Shown piece after piece: positions 16,591 through 24,486 of a DNA stretch of 30,928 nucleotides; position 1 is the stretch's first letter, and the number at the start of each line of letters is the position of its first letter. Where the stretch lies: NCBI GenBank assembly GCA_903933475.1, contig CAIZKE010000177.1:1-30928 (forward strand). Reading direction: 5' to 3'. The translations under genes were made by a program, and so were the position numbers. The DNA is from an uncultured Alphaproteobacteria bacterium (GTDB lineage Bacteria > Pseudomonadota > Alphaproteobacteria > Caulobacterales > Caulobacteraceae). The notes below the pieces were generated by a model, which had not been told where the DNA came from, made no database searches, and was given only the letters and a program-made list of their open reading frames with translations.

Positions 16591-17358
16591 ATGGCCAGCC
16601 CGATGGAACAGTTCAAGATCCACGAGGGTCTACAGCTGCCGACCGTGCCTCTGCCCGGCGGTCTCGCCGTTGACTTGTCCCTGAACAATTCGATCATGGC
16701 CATGCTGATCGCAGCGGGCCTAGTCATCGCCTTCTTCACCGTCGCCACCAGCCGTGCGGCCGTGGTGCCCGGCCGGGTCCAGCTGATGGCCGAGGGAGTC
16801 TTCAGCTACATCGACGATATGGCGGCGGGGATCATCGGTCCCGAGTCCCGCAAGTTCTTCCCCTACGTTTTCTCGATGTTCCTGTTCATCCTGTCGATGA
16901 ACATGCTTGGCCTCTTCCTGGCCTTCACCGCCACCTCCCAGCTGGCGGTCACCGCGACCCTGGCGTTGATGACCTTCCTGATCGTGATCATCGTTGGCTT
17001 CGCGCGGAACGGCGCCAACATGTACAAGCTCTTCGTCCCGGCGGGCATACCCTGGTACATGCTGATACTGGTGACACCGATTGAGATTATTTCCTTCTTC
17101 CTCCGGCCGGTGACCCTCGCCCTGCGATTGTTCGGCAACATGCTGGGCGGCCACGTGGCCCTGAAGGTCTTCGCGGGCTTCGTCTTCTCCCTCGCAAGCC
17201 TGGGGGCTGTGGGCATCGTCGGTGCCATCCTGCCCCTGGTGGGGGTCGTCGCCCTGACCTCGCTGGAATTCCTCGTGGGCTTCCTGCAAGCCTTTGTCTT
17301 TGCGGTTCTGACCTGCGTCTACCTGAACGACGTGGTCAACCTCGGCCATCACCACTGA
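16591..17358 (+). CDS. atpB: ATP synthase F0 subunit a
   Basis: A 255-residue membrane protein forming the proton half-channels next to the c-ring. The essential arginine (Arg210 of E. coli) lies in RPVTLALRLFGNMLGGH. The final helix has VALTSLEFLVGFLQAFVFAV, where polar residues line the channel. Five to six hydrophobic helices are evident. It begins 16 bases after atpI, with AAGGAG as ribosome site. An in-frame ATG four codons later (MEQFK) could also serve as the start. Confidence 0.97.
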   Translation: MASPMEQFKIHEGLQLPTVPLPGGLAVDLSLNNSIMAMLIAAGLVIAFFTVATSRAAVVPGRVQLMAEGVFSYIDDMAAGIIGPESRKFFPYVFSMFLFILSMNMLGLFLAFTATSQLAVTATLALMTFLIVIIVGFARNGANMYKLFVPAGIPWYMLILVTPIEIISFFLRPVTLALRLFGNMLGGHVALKVFAGFVFSLASLGAVGIVGAILPLVGVVALTSLEFLVGFLQAFVFAVLTCVYLNDVVNLGHHH

Positions 17359-17409
17359 CGGCCGGGCTCTCCCTCACCCTCATTTCATCACTCAACCAGG
17401 ACTTAAATC

Positions 17410-17634
17410 ATGGAAGCGGAAGCGGCTAAGTTCATCGGCGCGGGTCTGGCAACCCTCGGCATGATCGGCGCGGGCATTGGCGTCGGCACCATCTTCGGGA
17501 ACTTCCTGTCGGGCGCGACCCGCAACCCGTCGGCGGCCGGTGGCCAGTTCACCAACCTTATCCTCGGCGCCGCCCTGACCGAGGCCCTGGGCATCCTGGC
17601 CTTCGTGCTGGGCCTGCTTATCCTGTTCAGCTGA
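17410..17634 (+). CDS. atpE: ATP synthase F0 subunit c
   Basis: A 74-residue hairpin of two membrane helices that assembles into the rotor ring. Helix 1 has the glycine ladder GMIGAGIGVG (residues 17-26), the polar loop is RNPSA, and helix 2 carries the proton-binding carboxylate Glu58 in ALTEALGIL. A glutamate here, as in most alphaproteobacteria and mitochondria, replaces the aspartate of E. coli. There is an AGGA ribosome site before the ATG. A strong hairpin follows the gene. Confidence 0.97.
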   Translation: MEAEAAKFIGAGLATLGMIGAGIGVGTIFGNFLSGATRNPSAAGGQFTNLILGAALTEALGILAFVLGLLILFS

Positions 17635-17655
17635 ATTCAACTGATCCTGCGGAGA

Positions 17656-17683
17656 CGCCGGCCGGCCTGCGGGTCGGACGGCG
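17656..17683 (+). other. Stable intercistronic hairpin between atpE and the b' gene
   Basis: Bases 17656-17667 pair with 17672-17683 across the loop TGCG. This gives a 12-position stem with one G-A mismatch and one G-T pair, nearly all GC. It starts 22 bases after the atpE stop and ends 29 bases before the b' start. There is no T-run, so it is unlikely to stop transcription fully. It may protect the atpE message or limit read-through, fitting the need for many more c subunits than b. Confidence 0.6.
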
Positions 17684-17712
17684 AAACCGCATCCTGAGGA
17701 CGTCGTAGCCAA

Positions 17713-18294
17713 ATGGCCGCCGAAGAGATCCCTCACGTCCCCGACGCCGTGCCTGCGGCCCTGGAGGGCGCGCACGCCGGAACCGCGGCCGCCGAACATG
17801 GCGGTGGGGGCGGATTGCCTCAGTTCGAGTTCCAGTACTGGGGCGGCCAGATTGTCTGGCTGCTGCTGATCTTCATCGTCCTCTACACCCTCATGTCGAG
17901 GGTCTTCATCCCGCGCCTTCGCAGGGTGCAGGATACCCGGGCCCAGACCATCGCCTCGGCGGTCGCCGAGGCGCGCAGGGTGCAGGATGAGGCGGACGCC
18001 CAGGCGGCTGCGGCCCGCGCGGAGATCGACCAGGCCCGCACCCGGGCCCGGACGGTAGCGGCCGAGGCCAAGGCCAAAGCGAATGCTGAGTTTGCTGCCC
18101 GTCAGGCCGAGGCCGATGCCCGCATCGCCGAAGAGGTGGCCGCCGCCGAGACCCGCATCCGCGGCCTTCGCGACTCGGCCATGGCCAGCGTTGGTGACAT
18201 CGCCGTCGAGACGGCCGGCGCCATGGTCCAGCGCCTGACCGGGACGGCGGCCTCCGCTGCCGATCTGCGCGCCGCCATCAAGGGAGCCGCCTGA
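17713..18294 (+). CDS. atpF2: ATP synthase F0 subunit b' (second b-type stator subunit)
   Basis: A 193-residue protein with an Ala/Gly/His-rich N-terminal extension of about 35 residues and one membrane helix (QIVWLLLIFIVLYTLM). A long charged helix rich in Ala, Glu, Arg and Gln follows and would form half of the peripheral stalk. Alphaproteobacteria and cyanobacteria use a b/b' pair in place of a b homodimer. The stop TGA overlaps the ATG of the next gene (TGATG), so b' and b should be made together. The N-terminal extension is typical of b'. Confidence 0.93.
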   Translation: MAAEEIPHVPDAVPAALEGAHAGTAAAEHGGGGGLPQFEFQYWGGQIVWLLLIFIVLYTLMSRVFIPRLRRVQDTRAQTIASAVAEARRVQDEADAQAAAARAEIDQARTRARTVAAEAKAKANAEFAARQAEADARIAEEVAAAETRIRGLRDSAMASVGDIAVETAGAMVQRLTGTAASAADLRAAIKGAA

Positions 18295-18806
18295 TGAATC
18301 CCTTCCACATCTCCTTCGATCCGAGCAAGTCGGAGACCTGGGTCGGTGTCGGCCTGCTGATCTTCCTGGGCATTGTCATCTTCGTGGCCAAGGCGCCGCA
18401 GATGATCGCGGGCCAGCTCGACGCCAAACGGGACGCCATCCAGCACGACCTGGACGAGGCCGCCCGCATCCGCGCCGAGGCCGAGCGTCTCCTGGCTGAG
18501 CTGAAGGCCGAACGCGTGGAAGCCGAGGCTCAGGTTCGCGGCATGCTGGCCGCCGCCGAGGAACAGGCCCGGGCCTACGAGGCCGACGCCAAGGTCCGGC
18601 TGGAAGAGTCCCTGGCCCGTCGCCAACTGCTGGCCGAGCGCAAGATCGCCAATGCCGAGGCCCAGGCCGAGGCCGAGGTTCGCGCCGCAGCGGTGGATCT
18701 CGCCACCCACATGGCCGAGACGGTCCTGGCCGACAGGCTGGCGGGTGCCAAGTCTGATCCCCTGGTGGATCGCGCCATTCCCCTGATCGCCGAAAAGCTC
18801 GCCTGA
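18294..18806 (+). CDS. atpF: ATP synthase F0 subunit b
   Basis: A 170-residue stator subunit. A single N-terminal membrane helix (VGVGLLIFLGIVIFVA, then KAPQMI) precedes an uninterrupted amphipathic helix with heptad-like Ala/Glu/Arg content that binds delta and F1. It overlaps the b' stop by one base, giving coupled translation, and ends the operon. The F1 genes (delta, alpha, gamma, beta, epsilon) are absent here, as expected in alphaproteobacteria, where F0 and F1 operons are separate. The stop lies only five bases from the stop of the opposing gene. Confidence 0.95.
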   Translation: MNPFHISFDPSKSETWVGVGLLIFLGIVIFVAKAPQMIAGQLDAKRDAIQHDLDEAARIRAEAERLLAELKAERVEAEAQVRGMLAAAEEQARAYEADAKVRLEESLARRQLLAERKIANAEAQAEAEVRAAAVDLATHMAETVLADRLAGAKSDPLVDRAIPLIAEKLA

Positions 18807-18811
18807 CGTCG

Positions 18812-19246
18812 TCAGGCCGCTGTCTTCCGACGGGCCTTCGTCTTCTTCCGCGACTTCACGAGAAACCGGAATCGCTTGGGCAGGATCAGGCGTTCAATCC
18901 TCAGTGACTGTTGCCAGGCGAAGGGGACGAACTCCGGATCCCGGCGCAGGAGCCGGCGGAGGGGCCGGACGAACCGGGGATGCCGGTTCTGGAAGCGGAG
19001 GAATTCCCGCTTGGCCCGGAAAGATCCCCTCAGCACCATCATCAGGCCGACGATTGCGACGGGCAGGCCGAAAGGGCCGGGAAGCGGCATACTGACCACC
19101 CCGCCCACCACCGGGATCAAACCGCCCACGGTCAGGCTGGTCCGCACGATCCTGGACAAGATGTTGCGCGCCAGGGCGTCCGCCTCGCGGTAGACCGACT
19201 TTTTCTCCTTGGGTGCCTCGGACACAGGCTTCAGTTCCGCTGACAC
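18812..19246 (-). CDS. PGPGW-like small membrane protein of unknown function
   Basis: The core has two hydrophobic stretches around a SMPLPGPFGLPVAIVGLMM motif, resembling the PGPGW family of putative membrane proteins. A very basic C-terminal tail (Arg/Lys-rich, ending KKTKARRKTAA) follows. The frame stays open upstream to an ATG at 19456, giving 214 residues. The first 60-70 residues of that version look like unrelated GC-rich translation, so the GTG at 19246 (144 residues) is preferred, though it has no strong ribosome site. The gene is downstream of gcvPB on the same strand but behind a terminator-like hairpin. Function is unknown; the basic tail suggests contact with membrane phospholipids or nucleic acid. 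Confidence 0.65.
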   Translation of the reverse strand: MSAELKPVSEAPKEKKSVYREADALARNILSRIVRTSLTVGGLIPVVGGVVSMPLPGPFGLPVAIVGLMMVLRGSFRAKREFLRFQNRHPRFVRPLRRLLRRDPEFVPFAWQQSLRIERLILPKRFRFLVKSRKKTKARRKTAA

Positions 19247-19488
19247 GAGACGGCGGAAGGGATCCGGGTCTTCGTTGAGGAGGAGATATGGGATGCCGCG
19301 GCGACAGGAAAATGGCGCCGACGCAACACTTCCGCCGCCCTGTCCGCGCGGAGGGCGGAGGTGCGCCGGAGAGGCGGGACCGGAGAAGTATGCGCCACGG
19401 TCATCAGAACCCGAATCAGGGCCTCTGGCGGACCACTCCCGCCGCAGGCAGGACACAGGCTATGCGACCCCGGCCGGGGCGCGTAAAG

Positions 19489-19522
19489 CCGTCCGGGCCC
19501 GGGCGCGACCTCCCCCGGACGG
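19489..19522 (-). terminator. Hairpin terminator of the gcv operon
   Basis: Read on the minus strand just after the gcvPB stop, CCGTCCGGG (19522-19514) pairs perfectly with CCCGGACGG (19497-19489) across a 16-base loop. CTTTACG follows. A 9-bp GC-rich stem plus a short T-run is a fair intrinsic terminator for a high-GC genome. Confidence 0.6.
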
Positions 19523-19532
19523 GCGGAAGCCG

Positions 19533-21116
19533 CTATTCGGCGGCGAGCGGCGCCGGCGCCACACCCGGCTCGGCCGGACGCCAGGTCAGGCGGGGTTTGC
19601 GGGCGGCCAGGGTCTCGTCCAGGCGACGCAGGGGCGCCAGGTGGGGCGCAGAGGTGAACCGGTCCACATCCCCCGCAAGGGCGGCACCGGCCAGACCCAG
19701 GAGGGCGTCGCAGAACCGGTCGAGCTCGGCCAGGGACTCTGACTCCGTCGGCTCGATGAGCATGGCCCCGTGCACCACCAGCGGGAAGTACATGGTCATC
19801 GGGTGGAAGCCCTCGTCGATCATGGCCTTGGCGAAGTCGAGGGTGGTGACCCCCGTCCCCTCCAGCCATCTGTCGTCGAACAGGGCCTCGTGCATGCAGG
19901 GGCCGTCGGGGAAGGCAGCGCTCATCACGCCCGACAGGCGGGCCTTGATGTAGTTGGCGTTCAGCACCGCATCCTCCGCCGCCTGGCGCAGGCCGTCGGC
20001 GCCGTGGCTGAGCATGTAGGCATAGGCCCGGACGAACATGCCCATCTGGCCATGGAAGGCGGTCATGCGGCCGAAGGCCTGGGCCGCCTCAGCCTCGGTC
20101 TCCTCCACCAGTCGGAAGCCCTCGCCGTCGTGGACCACCCAGGGTGTCGGGGCGAAGGGCGCCAGGGCCTCTGACAGGACCACCGGGCCTGAGCCCGGAC
20201 CGCCGCCGCCATGCGGGGTGGAGAAGGTCTTGTGCAGGTTGATGTGCATGGCGTCGACGCCCAGGTCGCCAGGCCGCACCCGGCCGACGATGGCGTTGAA
20301 GTTGGCACCGTCGCAGTAGAAATAGGCGCCCGCCGCGTGGGTCAGGCGAGAGATCTCCAGTATGTCCCGCTCGAAGAGGCCGCAGGTATTGGGGTTGGTG
20401 ACCATGATGGCCGCCACTTCGTCGTTGAGCTTGGCGGCGAGGTCGGCCAGGTCGACCCGCCCGTCCGCCGTCTGGCCGATCTCCATCACCTCATAGCCGA
20501 CGAAGGCCGCCGTGGCGGGATTGGTGCCATGGGCCGAGGTCGGGGTGAGGACCAGCCGCCGCCGGGTCTGGCCATGGGCCGCGTGGGCCGCGCGGATGGC
20601 CAGGAGGCCGCAGAGCTCGCCGTGGGCGCCGGCCTTGGGCGACAGGGCCACGGCGGGCATGCCGGTCAGGGTCTTCAGCCAGTGGGCCAGACGGTCCATC
20701 AGGGCCAGGGCGCCCTGGACCGCCGACACCGGTGCCAGGGGATGCAGGTCCGCAAAGCCGGGCAGGCGCGCCAGCTTCTCGTTGAGCCGCGGGTTGTGCT
20801 TCATGGTGCACGAGCCCAGCGGATAGAGGGCCAGGTCGATGGCATGGTTCTTCTGGCTCAGGCGGACATAGTGGCGCACCGTCTCCGGTTCCGACAGGCC
20901 GGGCAGGCGCAGGGGCTCGGCCCGGACAAGTCCGCCAAGGTCCTCGAAGCCCGCCTCCGGCTCGGGCAGGTCAACCCCCGTGCTGGTCCAGGAACTGCGC
21001 TCGAAGATCAGGGCCTCGTCCTGCAACAGGCCACGCCCGCCGCTGAGGGAGGCGAAACCTGCGCCAGGGGCGTCGGAAACGGGCCGGGTGGGACGGCCGA
21101 CAGAATTCAGGCTCAT
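19533..21116 (-). CDS. gcvPB: Glycine dehydrogenase (decarboxylating) subunit 2
   Basis: A 527-residue PLP-dependent subunit of the P-protein, which decarboxylates glycine and passes the aminomethyl group to lipoyl-GcvH. The PLP lysine is Lys296 in HINLHKTFSTPHGGGGPG. Other family blocks are LYPLGSCTMKHNP, SPKAGAHGELCG, TPTSAHGTNPA and NPNTCGLFE. The P-protein is split in two, as in many bacteria. The ATG overlaps the gcvPA stop (ATGA), so the halves are coupled. The N-terminal 25 residues are Gly/Ser-rich and less conserved. Confidence 0.97.
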   Translation of the reverse strand: MSLNSVGRPTRPVSDAPGAGFASLSGGRGLLQDEALIFERSSWTSTGVDLPEPEAGFEDLGGLVRAEPLRLPGLSEPETVRHYVRLSQKNHAIDLALYPLGSCTMKHNPRLNEKLARLPGFADLHPLAPVSAVQGALALMDRLAHWLKTLTGMPAVALSPKAGAHGELCGLLAIRAAHAAHGQTRRRLVLTPTSAHGTNPATAAFVGYEVMEIGQTADGRVDLADLAAKLNDEVAAIMVTNPNTCGLFERDILEISRLTHAAGAYFYCDGANFNAIVGRVRPGDLGVDAMHINLHKTFSTPHGGGGPGSGPVVLSEALAPFAPTPWVVHDGEGFRLVEETEAEAAQAFGRMTAFHGQMGMFVRAYAYMLSHGADGLRQAAEDAVLNANYIKARLSGVMSAAFPDGPCMHEALFDDRWLEGTGVTTLDFAKAMIDEGFHPMTMYFPLVVHGAMLIEPTESESLAELDRFCDALLGLAGAALAGDVDRFTSAPHLAPLRRLDETLAARKPRLTWRPAEPGVAPAPLAAE

Positions 21117-22459
21117 CCGCGGGTCCTCCGGGACAGGGCGACGACAAGGGAGTCGATATCCGCGGCGGTGGTGGTCTCGGTGGCGGCCAGCAGCAGGACA
21201 TCGTCCAGGCCCGCCGACGGGTCGAGCCGTGAGACCGGCACGCCCGCCAGGATCCCCTCACCCGCCAGGGCCTCGACCAGGGCGGCGGCAGAGCCGGGAA
21301 CCCGGACGGCGACCTCATTGAAGAACCGCGGCGTCAGTACCTCGACACCGGGGACAGCGCCGAGGGCCCGGGCAAGGGTCCGGGCGCGGCCATGGTTGAC
21401 CTCGGCCAGCCGGCGCAGGCCCGTCCCGCCCAGCAGGGTCATGTGGGCCGAGAAGGCCAGGGCGCAGAGGCCGGAATTGGTGCAGATGTTCGAGGTCGCC
21501 TTCTCCCGGCGGATATGCTGCTCGCGGGTGGAGAGGGTCAGGACGAAGCCCCGGCGGCCCTCGGCGTCCACGGTCTCGCCGCAGAGCCGGCCTGGCATCT
21601 GGCGGACGAACTTCTCCCGGCAGGCGAAGAGGCCCACATAGGGCCCGCCGAAGTTCAGGCCGACCCCCAGGGACTGGCCCTCGGCCACGGCGATGTCGGC
21701 GCCCATCTCGCCGGGCGGCTTCAGGAGGCCCAGGGCCACGACCTCGGTGGTGACCACAACCAGCAGGGCGCCCGCAGCATGGGCGGCCGCGGCGATGGCC
21801 GTCACGTCCGTGACTGTGCCGAAGACATTGGGTGTCTGGACGACCACGCAGGCCGTCTCGGAATCGATGGCGGCCAGGACGTCGGCCTCGGCGTCGACCG
21901 CCGCCGGACGCCGGGCAATCTCCATGCCCTCAGCCGTGGCGATGGTGCCGGTGACGGCGGCGTAGTGTGGATGCAGGCCGCCGGACAGGACCGCCTTGCG
22001 CCGGCGGGTGATCCGTCGGGCCATCATCACCGCCTCGGCGCAGGCCGTGGAGCCGTCGTAGAGGGAGGCGTTGGCCACCTCCATGCCCAGAAGGGCCGCG
22101 ACCTGGGTCTGGAACTCGAACAGGACCTGCAGGGTCCCCTGGGCGATCTCAGGCTGATAGGGCGTGTAGCTGGTCAGGAACTCCGACCGCTGGATGATGT
22201 GGTCCACCGTGGCCGGGACCTGGTGCCGGTAGGCACCCGCGCCGCAGAAGAAGGGCCCGGCGCCGGCCGGCCGGTTGAGGGCCGCCAGGGCCGAGAGCTC
22301 GCGCTCCACCTCGATCTCGCCTGCGTGGTAGGGCAGGTCGACGGGGGCGGACAGGCGCGCCGGGGCGGGCACGTCGGCGAAAAGGTCGTCAATGCCGGCG
22401 GCGCCGATGACGCCCAGCATGTGGCGGCGATCCGCCGCGTCCAGCGGGAGGTAACGCAT
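21113..22459 (-). CDS. gcvPA: Glycine dehydrogenase (decarboxylating) subunit 1
   Basis: A 448-residue partner of GcvPB. It has the PLP-enzyme fold without the PLP lysine and completes the P-protein. Conserved blocks include MRYLPLDAADRRHML, FFCGAGAYRHQVPATVDH, TSYTPYQPEIAQGTLQ, NASLYDGSTACAEA and GGPYVGLFACREKFVRQMPG. It starts three bases after the gcvH stop and overlaps gcvPB by four bases, which fits one polycistronic message under the upstream riboswitch. Confidence 0.97.
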   Translation of the reverse strand: MRYLPLDAADRRHMLGVIGAAGIDDLFADVPAPARLSAPVDLPYHAGEIEVERELSALAALNRPAGAGPFFCGAGAYRHQVPATVDHIIQRSEFLTSYTPYQPEIAQGTLQVLFEFQTQVAALLGMEVANASLYDGSTACAEAVMMARRITRRRKAVLSGGLHPHYAAVTGTIATAEGMEIARRPAAVDAEADVLAAIDSETACVVVQTPNVFGTVTDVTAIAAAAHAAGALLVVVTTEVVALGLLKPPGEMGADIAVAEGQSLGVGLNFGGPYVGLFACREKFVRQMPGRLCGETVDAEGRRGFVLTLSTREQHIRREKATSNICTNSGLCALAFSAHMTLLGGTGLRRLAEVNHGRARTLARALGAVPGVEVLTPRFFNEVAVRVPGSAAALVEALAGEGILAGVPVSRLDPSAGLDDVLLLAATETTTAADIDSLVVALSRRTRG

Positions 22460-22462
22460 GGC

Positions 22463-22828
22463 TCAGAGGGTCTCCAGGAAGGCGTCGTAGGCGGCGCGGT
22501 CCATCAGGGCGTCATACTCGGCGCGGTCGGCGATCCGCACCCGGGCGAACCAGCCGCCAGCCTCGGGCTCGGCGTTGACCGTCTCGGGCGCGCCGGTCAG
22601 GTCGCCGTTGGCCTCGACCACCTCGCCGGAGAGGGGGGCATAGACGTCGGAGGCGGCCTTGACGCTCTCGACCACAGCCATGCCCTCGCCAGCCTTCAGG
22701 GCGCGGCCAGGCTCGGGCGTCTCGACATAGACCACGTCGCCCAGCTGCTCGGCGGCATAGGCGGTAATGCCGACGGTGGCGATGTCGCCCTCCAGGGCGA
22801 CCCATTCATGGTCCTTGGTGAAGCGCAT
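22463..22828 (-). CDS. gcvH: Glycine cleavage system H protein
   Basis: A 121-residue lipoyl carrier that shuttles the aminomethyl group between P, T and L proteins. The lipoylated lysine is Lys57 in VVESVKAASDVYAP. The opening MRFTKDHEWV is the family norm, so the ATG at 22828 is used, with AAGGA upstream, rather than an in-frame ATG 45 bases earlier that would overlap gcvT. It lies 13 bases after gcvT. Confidence 0.97.
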   Translation of the reverse strand: MRFTKDHEWVALEGDIATVGITAYAAEQLGDVVYVETPEPGRALKAGEGMAVVESVKAASDVYAPLSGEVVEANGDLTGAPETVNAEPEAGGWFARVRIADRAEYDALMDRAAYDAFLETL

Positions 22829-22841
22829 GGGAAAGGTCCTT

Positions 22842-23957
22842 TCAGGGTCGGCGGACATAGCGGTGGGGGACAAAGGGCAGGTCGGTGGTCTCGACGGGCC
22901 AGGTGCGGCCGCGGACCACTACGCCTAGCCTCTGGCCCGGAGCGCAGAGGGCGGGCGGGGCGAAGCCGATGGCGATGGGCACCCCAAGACTGGGCGAGAA
23001 GCCGCCGGAGGTGACGACGCCGACCTCGGCGCCATCGGCGTCGACGATCACCGCGCCCTCCCGGGCGGGGGCGCCTTCCAGTACCTTCAGGGCGATCCGG
23101 GCCCGGGTCGGGGCACCGGACACTTCGGCCAGGATCCGGGCTGCGCCGGGGAAGTCGCCACGCCGGCGGCGGGACGGGGAAAGGGCGAAGGCCAGGCCCG
23201 CCTCGATGGGGCTCACCGAGGGGTCCACGTCGTGTCCGTAGAGAGGCAGGCCCGCCTCCAGGCGCAGGGAGTCCCGGGCGCCCAGGCCGATCGGGCGGAC
23301 ACGTTCATCTGCCAGCAGGGCAGCCCACACCCGGGGTGCCTCGGCGGCGGGCAGGGAGATCTCGAAGCCGTCCTCGCCCGTGTAGCCCGAGCGCGAGACG
23401 ATCAGGTCGACCCCGCCGAAGCCGGTCAGGGCGGCACTGTCCATGAAGGCCATGCCTGAGGCCGCCGGTACATGCGCCGCCAGGACCGCCGCCGCCTCAG
23501 GTCCCTGCAGGGCCAGGAGGGCGTGGTCCTCGATCCGGACAAGACGGGCGTCACCGGACAGCTGCGCGTCCAGGAAGCGGAAGTCCGCGTCCTTGCAGGC
23601 CCCATTCACCACGATGAACAGGCCCTGGTCGTCCGGGCGGGCGGCCATCAGGTCGTCGAGGATCCCGCCCGTGTCGTTGAGCAGGACAGAATACTTTTGC
23701 CGACCGGGTTTGAGGGCCGCGAAATCCCCCGGGGTAACGCCCTCGAAAGCCGACGTGGCGTCCGCCCCGAGGATCCGCGCCTGACCCATGTGGGAGACGT
23801 CGAACAGGCCTGCGGACGTCCGGGTCCAGGCGTGCTCCTTCATCACCCCGTCGGGGTACTGGATGGGCATGTCGTAGCCCGCGAAGCCCGCCATGCGCGC
23901 GCCCGCGGCCAGGTGGGCCGCGTGCAGGGGCGTGCGCTTCAGTTCGGGTTCGCTCAT
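22842..23957 (-). CDS. gcvT: Aminomethyltransferase (glycine cleavage T protein)
   Basis: A 371-residue tetrahydrofolate-dependent enzyme that releases ammonia and forms methylene-tetrahydrofolate from the H-protein intermediate. Family blocks include LKRTPLHAAHLAAGARMAGF, the catalytic Asp region FDVSHMGQ, RSGYTGEDGFEIS and GLGARDSLRLEAGLPLYGHD. A GGGAG ribosome site lies six bases before the ATG. It is the first gene of the operon, with the start about 55 bases after the end of the riboswitch, so the switch can control transcription or translation of all four genes. The L protein (lpd) is not here, as usual. Confidence 0.97.
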   Translation of the reverse strand: MSEPELKRTPLHAAHLAAGARMAGFAGYDMPIQYPDGVMKEHAWTRTSAGLFDVSHMGQARILGADATSAFEGVTPGDFAALKPGRQKYSVLLNDTGGILDDLMAARPDDQGLFIVVNGACKDADFRFLDAQLSGDARLVRIEDHALLALQGPEAAAVLAAHVPAASGMAFMDSAALTGFGGVDLIVSRSGYTGEDGFEISLPAAEAPRVWAALLADERVRPIGLGARDSLRLEAGLPLYGHDVDPSVSPIEAGLAFALSPSRRRRGDFPGAARILAEVSGAPTRARIALKVLEGAPAREGAVIVDADGAEVGVVTSGGFSPSLGVPIAIGFAPPALCAPGQRLGVVVRGRTWPVETTDLPFVPHRYVRRP

Positions 23958-24012
23958 CAGGGACTCCCGGCGACGACAGACGACCGCGCACCGGCCTGAC
24001 CGATGCGCTTCG

Positions 24013-24210
24013 CCCCCGCTGTCCTTGGCACCTGAGAGATTTCAGCTGGCCCGGAGGGTATCCGGGGGCCTTGCTCCTTCGGCGAGCGGCGGGACGGACC
24101 CGTCGCTGCTTTCCAGCGTTCCTTCGCCTCCGCGGTCCTTTTGCCTGAGCGTTTCCGGGGCGGTTGCGCCTTCGGCTCCGGGACGGGCCCGGTCTCTCCC
24201 GCGAGAGTCG
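24013..24210 (-). promoter_or_regulatory. Tandem glycine riboswitch upstream of gcvT
   Basis: Two aptamers follow each other on the minus strand. Each has the glycine-riboswitch core: CCGAAGGCGCAA at 24175-24164 followed by CAGGCAAAAGGAC at 24147-24135, then CCGAAGGAGCAA at 24082-24071 followed by CAGGTGCCAAGGAC at 24034-24021. The first begins with the CTCTCGCGGGAGAG stem near 24208. A short linker near 24120 joins them. In known cases glycine binding turns on the cleavage genes when glycine is plentiful. A TTGACT at 24244-24239 could be the -35 of the promoter, placing transcription start at about the first aptamer base; no good -10 is seen. No clear terminator or anti-terminator pair was resolved in the 55 bases before gcvT. 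Confidence 0.93.
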
Positions 24211-24244
24211 TCCACACGGTGTGCGATGCCCCCCGGGGAGTCAA

Positions 24245-24486
24245 TGAGTCGGGGCCCGGGATCGGGATTGTCCACAGGTTGCAGCCGTTTCCGCGACGAA
24301 GATCTCAGTCCCATTCCAGATTCCACCTGCCCAGGACCGCGACCCATCTTGGACCGTACGGGTCAGCAGAAGGTCCACCCAGCTTGGGCGGTGACGAGCG
24401 ATTAGCTTTGAGGAACAGGGTCCAAGCGTGACCTGGCTCGGTCAACCCGACAGCGCCCATCCCCCTGTCAGTGGCGGGTAGTCGGA
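24245..24486. other. Noncoding spacer between the gcv leader and the sulfide module
   Basis: About 240 bases without a convincing gene on either strand; short open frames here are low-complexity shadows. It contains a perfect 8-bp inverted repeat, CTTGGACC (24348-24355) and GGTCCAAG (24419-24426), with a third GGTCCA at 24372-24377. No tRNA, transposase remnant or clear terminator was recognised. Confidence 0.5.

Noticed and set aside
20211..23014. Long plus-strand frames opposite gcvPB, gcvPA and gcvH
   Set aside because: All are shadows of the glycine cleavage genes, which carry intact catalytic motifs on the minus strand.
24305..24486. A coding extension or gene remnant beyond the TauE/SafE stop
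   Set aside because: The open frame there is out of phase with the exporter and has no family similarity that I can recognise.
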